From NCBI GenBank assembly GCA_040904025.1, contig JBBDUG010000017.1, positions 1 through 7,384 of the forward strand: 7,384 nt of DNA, read 5' to 3'. Source of the stretch: JBBDUG01 sp040904025. GTDB taxonomy: Bacteria > Patescibacteriota > Minisyncoccia > Phycocordibacterales > SW-6-46-9. The notes under the pieces are model-generated. The model saw only the letters and a list, made by a program, of their open reading frames with translations. It ran no database searches and was not told the DNA's origin. Shown here piece after piece: positions 3,844-7,384 of the stretch (positions within the stretch are counted from its first letter, which is position 1; the number at the start of each line of letters is the position of its first letter). A program made the translations under genes and the position numbers.

Positions 3844-6405
3844 ATGGCCAATCTATTTAAAAAAGTCTTTGGTGATACAAATACACGTGCGCTTGCCGCA
3901 CTTGAGGGGCGAGTTGAAGCGGTGAATGCACTTGAAGAACATATCTCTCCACTCTCAGACGAAGAGCTTAGGGCAAAGACTGCTGAGTTCAAGACTCGTC
4001 TCGAAGAAGGAGAAACACTTGATGATCTCCTTCCAGAGGCATTTGCTGTTGTGCGAGAGTCGGCAAATCGTCTGTTGGGAGAGAGACACTACGATGTCCA
4101 GCTGATGGGAGGTGTTGTTATGCACGAAGGAGATATTGCAGAAATGCGTACTGGTGAGGGAAAGACACTTGCCGCTACCGCTCCTGTCTACCTCAATTCA
4201 CTTGCTGGTCGAGGAGTACATGTTGTTTCCGTCAACGACTTCCTCGTACGACGTGATGCCGTATGGATGGGGCAGGTATATGCCTTCCTTGGCCTCTCAG
4301 TCGGTGTTATCGCCTCGAATAATGAAAGTTATGTATATGACCCTTCATATGCAGGAGAAGGCTCTCCAGAGGACGCAGAGCGCGATGAGAGTGGATACTA
4401 CAAAGTTGATCATGAATTTCTCCGACCAGTTTCCCGTCCTGAGGCGTATAAGGCGGATATTACATACGGAACCAACTCCGAGTTTGGTTTTGACTACCTT
4501 CGGGACAATCTTTCATATGATTCGGACAAGTTGCGACAGCGTGAACCGGCATTTGCCATTATCGATGAGATCGACTCCGTACTCATCGATGAGGCTCGTA
4601 CCCCTCTCATCATCTCTGCCCCCGCTCGAGAATCTGAAGATCTATACAAGATCTTTGCTGATATCTCAAAAAGACTAAAAAAAGAAGAGGACTATACAGT
4701 GGATGAGAAGAAGAATGCAATTCAGTTGACTGATTCAGGGATTGAGAAAGCAGAGAAGATTTTAGGGGTTGATAATATATATACCGACAAGGGGATCAAG
4801 TATGTGCACCATCTTGAGACGGCAGTACGTGCAAAGGCTCTGTATCATAGGGACAAAGAGTATGTTACCCGAGATGGAGCAGTGGTCATCATCGATCAGT
4901 TTACCGGTCGCATGATGCCCTCGAGACGTTTCTCTGGTGGACTACACCAGGCACTGGAAGCTAAAGAAGGGGTGGATGTACAGCGTGAATCGCGCACATA
5001 CGCCTCTATTACATATCAGAACTTCTTCCGGCAATATGAGAAGCTTTCTGGTATGACCGGTACGGCAAAGTCCTCAGAAGAGGAATTCCGGAAAGTATAC
5101 GGGCTCGATACTATTGTCATTCCAACTAATGTACCTACACAGCGTTTGGATCATAATGATCAAATATTCCAGACAGAGAAGGGGAAATTCAAAGCAATTG
5201 CACGAAAGGTAAAGGAGCTACATGAAAAGGGGCAGCCAATTCTCATTGGTACCGTCTCTATTGAGAAGAACGAACTTCTTGCAGAATTTCTTGCCTCAGT
5301 TGGTATTACCCCTGAAGTACTCAACGCAAAGAAGCATGAGCAGGAGGGAGAGGTGATTGCACGAGCAGGTGCTAAGGGAGCAGTTACCATCTCAACTAAC
5401 ATGGCGGGGCGTGGAGTTGATATCAAGCTCGGAGGGGATGATGCAACTAAAGAAGAATATGAAGAGGTAAAGAGACTCGGTGGTCTCTTTGTGCTGGGAA
5501 CAGAGCGGCATGAAGCGCGACGTATTGATAATCAGCTTCGTGGTCGTGCTGGTCGTCAGGGAGATCCTGGAGAGACACAATTTTTTGTATCACTTGAAGA
5601 TGAACTTATGCGTGTCTTTGCATCTGATCCGATTAAGAAGATGATGGGGTCATTTGGTCTCCCGGAGGATCAACCTATCGAGAACAAGATGATCACACGA
5701 GCATTGGAGAATGCACAGGAGAAGATCGAAGGGCTCAATTTTGATGCACGAAAACATGTATTGCAATTTGATGATGTTCTCAATCAGCAGCGGGAGTCTA
5801 TATACACGCGGCGTCATGAGATCCTCACTGGATCTGAAGCGCGCATTCTGGAGGAGCTCGAGCGTATTGCCCTTGGTGATGAGAAGTTGGAGGGGATAAT
5901 AGAGGAGAAGCGTGAGGCACTTGGAGATGAAGAATTCATCTCCATTACCCGCCGTCTCATACTCCAAACTATTGATATGCTCTGGGTAGAGCATCTCGAG
6001 ACCATGGAGTACCTACGCTCCTCTGTGAACTTGCGCGCATACGGACAGAAGGATCCACTTGTTGAATACAAAAAAGAAGGACTTGTGGTGTTTCGAGAAA
6101 TGCAGGCACAAGTCGATGAGACTGTTGCTACTCTCATTAGTGGTATTGGAGAAGGTGCATTTCAACAGGAAAAGAGACGATTGAAGATGGTGCAGGATCA
6201 GGCACAGGATGTCTCCCAGAAACCTCAGGGAGAGAGCACTCCACAGCCGGCGACAACAGACAAGCCCACTACATCAGATGGAGAGAAGATAGGGCGTAAT
6301 GATAGGGTGGAAATACGAAGAGGGGACGAGAAAAAGGTACTTAAATACAAAAAAGCGAAACCATTCCTTGAAGATGGGTGGCAACTTGTAGGGGTTGTGG
6401 AGTAG
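3844..6405 (+). CDS. secA: Preprotein translocase ATPase subunit SecA
   Basis: SecA is the motor that pushes unfolded preproteins through SecYEG at the cytoplasmic membrane. The 853-residue product has all core motifs: QLMGGVVMHEGDIAEM (86-101), Walker A RTGEGKT (102-108), ADITYGTNSEFGFDYLRD (204-221), Walker B IIDEIDS (239-245) with LIDEART (247-253), the preprotein cross-linking domain (roughly 225-370), LSGMTGTA (401-408), the NBD2 motifs TNMAGRGVDIKLGG (518-531) and NQLRGRAGRQGDPG (563-576), and the scaffold motif LWVEHL (713-718) with LRAYGQKDPLVEYKKE (730-745). Compared from memory with E. coli SecA, there is an insertion of about 31 residues at 157-197, about 54 residues fewer in the helical wing region (662-704), and no cysteine zinc tail: a Pro/Thr/Gln linker (about 786-815) leads to a basic end beginning IGRND (816-820). 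The ATG at 3844 gives the canonical N-terminus; there is no Shine-Dalgarno sequence. Confidence 0.98.
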   Translation: MANLFKKVFGDTNTRALAALEGRVEAVNALEEHISPLSDEELRAKTAEFKTRLEEGETLDDLLPEAFAVVRESANRLLGERHYDVQLMGGVVMHEGDIAEMRTGEGKTLAATAPVYLNSLAGRGVHVVSVNDFLVRRDAVWMGQVYAFLGLSVGVIASNNESYVYDPSYAGEGSPEDAERDESGYYKVDHEFLRPVSRPEAYKADITYGTNSEFGFDYLRDNLSYDSDKLRQREPAFAIIDEIDSVLIDEARTPLIISAPARESEDLYKIFADISKRLKKEEDYTVDEKKNAIQLTDSGIEKAEKILGVDNIYTDKGIKYVHHLETAVRAKALYHRDKEYVTRDGAVVIIDQFTGRMMPSRRFSGGLHQALEAKEGVDVQRESRTYASITYQNFFRQYEKLSGMTGTAKSSEEEFRKVYGLDTIVIPTNVPTQRLDHNDQIFQTEKGKFKAIARKVKELHEKGQPILIGTVSIEKNELLAEFLASVGITPEVLNAKKHEQEGEVIARAGAKGAVTISTNMAGRGVDIKLGGDDATKEEYEEVKRLGGLFVLGTERHEARRIDNQLRGRAGRQGDPGETQFFVSLEDELMRVFASDPIKKMMGSFGLPEDQPIENKMITRALENAQEKIEGLNFDARKHVLQFDDVLNQQRESIYTRRHEILTGSEARILEELERIALGDEKLEGIIEEKREALGDEEFISITRRLILQTIDMLWVEHLETMEYLRSSVNLRAYGQKDPLVEYKKEGLVVFREMQAQVDETVATLISGIGEGAFQQEKRRLKMVQDQAQDVSQKPQGESTPQPATTDKPTTSDGEKIGRNDRVEIRRGDEKKVLKYKKAKPFLEDGWQLVGVVE

Positions 6406-6429
6406 GGGAATTAAAGCGCCTTGCCAAAG

Positions 6430-6438
6430 TGATATACT
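6430..6438 (+). promoter_or_regulatory. Extended -10 promoter of the RHH gene, predicted leaderless
   Basis: TGaTATACT is a full extended -10 (TG at 6430-6431, hexamer 6433-6438). The predicted transcription start, seven bases after the hexamer, is 6445, the A of the ATG itself. There is no Shine-Dalgarno sequence. Only a weak -35 candidate, TTAAAG (6411-6416, 16-base spacer), is seen. It would transcribe the RHH gene independently of secA. Confidence 0.6.
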
Positions 6439-6444
6439 TTTCAT

Positions 6445-6678
6445 ATGGCCACAACAAAGAAAAGACTTAATATAACTCTCTCTGATGACCTCGATGAAAT
6501 ACTCGACATTCTTGCGCGTGGAGATAATGTGCCAAAGGCAACGAAAGCACGGGAAATGATCGAGGAAGCTGTTGAAATGCATGAAGACATGGCACTTGTA
6601 GAGCTCGCCGAGAATCGTGATACTCCAGATGCAGAATATGTGCTTGCAGAAGAGGCTCAGCGATTCTCAAAAGAGTAA
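6445..6678 (+). CDS. Ribbon-helix-helix (RelB-like antitoxin type) DNA-binding protein, no toxin partner
   Basis: The 77-residue protein begins with a basic beta-strand, KKRLNITLS (5-13), followed by two helices, DDLDEILDILARG (14-26) and KATKAREMIEEAVEMHED (31-48). This is the order of a ribbon-helix-helix dimer that binds DNA through paired strands. The acidic remainder, ALVELAENRDTPDAEYV (50-66), resembles the toxin-neutralising tail of RelB-like antitoxins found in candidate-phyla genomes. No RelE/ParE-type toxin reading frame lies on either side: secA is upstream and a flavoprotein starts 39 bases downstream. It may be a solitary antitoxin relic, an antitoxin acting on a toxin elsewhere, or a regulator recruited for host genes. 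The start is fixed by the extended -10 immediately upstream. Confidence 0.8.
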   Translation: MATTKKRLNITLSDDLDEILDILARGDNVPKATKAREMIEEAVEMHEDMALVELAENRDTPDAEYVLAEEAQRFSKE

Positions 6679-6717
6679 CAAATAAGATTCTTTTCTTTTT
6701 ATCATTTTATGTAATAT

Positions 6718-7293
6718 ATGAATATGTCTACGCTATACATTCCAGTTATACTTGGTACGGCACGTGACGGAAGAAAATCCGAGCATGTTGTTCCTTTTGT
6801 ACTTGATGCCCTTGAAAATACTGATGGTGTCGAGACTGAGCTTATCGATATTCGAGATTTTCCAATTGATAAGACTAAACCTTCATGGGAAGACCATGAA
6901 GAGACAAAAGAGTGGAAAGAGAAGGCTGATAAGGCAGACGCCTTCTTTATCATCACCCCTGAATATAATCATGGATACCCGGGGGAGTTGAAGTTGTTTT
7001 TGGACAGTGCGTATAAGGAGTACTTTTATAAGCCAGTTGCGCTTGCTGGTGTATCATCGGGACGTATCTCTGGGGGGCGTGTTCTCGAGCATCTCAAACC
7101 CATCTTAATTGAGATGGGCATGGTTGTTCTCAAGGATCATCTCTATTTTGGGAATATTGGTGATATTATAGATGAGAACGGGGAGCTTATAGACTCCGAG
7201 GGCAAACTAACAAAACAGCTTGATGTTATAATAGAGAGACTAGTGGTGTTTGCGCACGGACTTGCTCCTGTGCGGGAGAAATTACTTAACTAA
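6718..7293 (+). CDS. NADPH-dependent FMN reductase family flavoprotein
   Basis: The 191-residue product has the flavodoxin-like fold of the NADPH-dependent FMN reductase family, which transfers electrons from NAD(P)H to FMN, quinones or other small acceptors in the cytoplasm. Diagnostic pieces are an N-terminal beta-strand with the FMN-phosphate loop GTARDGRKSE (13-22), the isoalloxazine-contacting TPEYNHGYPGELK (80-92), and GVSSGRISGGRV (111-122), the usual S-x-G-x-x-GG element. The physiological substrate cannot be read from sequence. ATG 6718 and ATG 6724 (Met3) are both possible; neither has a Shine-Dalgarno sequence, and a -10-like TAATAT at 6712-6717 would place a transcript start exactly at 6724. 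The protein is of normal length and shows no sign of damage. The upstream gap of 39 bases is T-rich. Confidence 0.92.
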   Translation: MNMSTLYIPVILGTARDGRKSEHVVPFVLDALENTDGVETELIDIRDFPIDKTKPSWEDHEETKEWKEKADKADAFFIITPEYNHGYPGELKLFLDSAYKEYFYKPVALAGVSSGRISGGRVLEHLKPILIEMGMVVLKDHLYFGNIGDIIDENGELIDSEGKLTKQLDVIIERLVVFAHGLAPVREKLLN

Positions 7294-7299
7294 TATATA
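7294..7299 (+). promoter_or_regulatory. Possible -10 element before the membrane-protein gene
   Basis: TATATA lies in the 12-base gap after the flavoprotein stop. It would place a transcription start at 7306, the A of the ATG. The stretch is simply AT-rich, so the call is weak by itself; it gains some weight from the same geometry at other genes here. Confidence 0.25.
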
Positions 7300-7305
7300 T
7301 TCGTT

Positions 7306-7384
7306 ATGAAAATCATTGCACGTCTTTTAATTGCAGCGCTCGGTCTTCTTGCCGCAGCAGCGCTCTTTGAGGGGATTCATGTTG
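7306..7384 (+). CDS. N-terminus of a small membrane protein, phage-holin family IV-like, 3' truncated
   Basis: Twenty-six codons are visible before the window ends. The product starts MKIIARLLIAALGLLAAAAL and continues FEGIHV: a short basic start, one hydrophobic segment, and a G-I-H-V motif right after it. This matches how members of the phage holin family IV (small four-helix membrane proteins of about 110-125 residues, common in bacterial chromosomes and not necessarily phage-derived) begin. The ATG lies 12 bases after the flavoprotein stop with no Shine-Dalgarno sequence. The family call depends on very little sequence. Confidence 0.6.
   Translation, partial: MKIIARLLIAALGLLAAAALFEGIHV

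Noticed and set aside
4112..4678. Long open frame of 188 codons inside secA on the same strand.
   Set aside because: It is entirely within secA in another frame; the secA frame has conserved motifs throughout, while this one has unnatural composition.
6421..6438. TTGCCA (6421-6426) as -35 box of the RHH promoter.
   Set aside because: Only six bases separate it from the -10 hexamer, far too few for a -35/-10 pair.
6669..6700. AAAAGA...TCTTTT pairing followed by a T-run after the RHH gene, as a terminator.
   Set aside because: The stem is six pairs with one G-C and a 14-base loop; too weak to call.
1..7384. CRISPR arrays, tRNA or rRNA genes, insertion sequences, complete toxin-antitoxin pair.
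   Set aside because: No regularly spaced repeats, cloverleaf, transposase motifs or toxin reading frame were seen on either strand.

Overview
The window most resembles a piece of chromosome from an ultra-small uncultured bacterium of the Candidate Phyla Radiation (Patescibacteria, probably Parcubacteria). The indications are short intergenic gaps, starts without Shine-Dalgarno sequences, a remodelled SecA with no zinc-binding tail, a DUF5667-like secreted protein, an AAA ATPase with a DUF4143-type C-terminus, and a RelB-like ribbon-helix-helix protein. The placement rests on recognition of families and style, not on a marker tree. Every recognisable gene is on the + strand.

Layout. 1-264 is the C-terminus of a TPR protein. 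It is followed after 12 bases by murB (277-1293), a cytoplasmic step of peptidoglycan precursor synthesis. At 1385-2398 lies a secreted alpha-helical, acidic protein of unknown function with an N-terminal DUF5667-like region and an internal duplication; it ends in a clear Rho-independent terminator (2420-2454). At 2510-3646 is a AAA ATPase/winged-helix/DUF4143 protein whose promoter carries two near-identical inverted repeats 33 bases apart, a strong sign of dedicated repression. A 197-base intergenic region (3647-3843) has no gene but holds a perfect 16-bp-arm hairpin and a second small dyad in the secA promoter. secA (3844-6405) encodes the preprotein translocase motor. Then come a 77-residue RHH antitoxin-like protein without a toxin partner (6445-6678), an NADPH-dependent FMN reductase family flavoprotein (6718-7293), and the first 26 codons of a small membrane protein resembling the phage-holin family IV (7306 to the window edge).

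The genes do not form one pathway. MurB and SecA are housekeeping envelope functions, and the secreted DUF5667-like protein is a plausible SecA client. The most unusual content is regulatory. Several genes have a -10-like hexamer placed so that transcription would begin at or within a few bases of the start codon, which suggests leaderless mRNAs. The ATPase has a double operator overlapping its promoter. SecA differs from the E. coli protein in three places: an insertion in NBD1, a shortened helical wing region, and a basic tail replacing the zinc motif. No RNA gene, CRISPR array, insertion sequence or complete toxin-antitoxin pair was seen.
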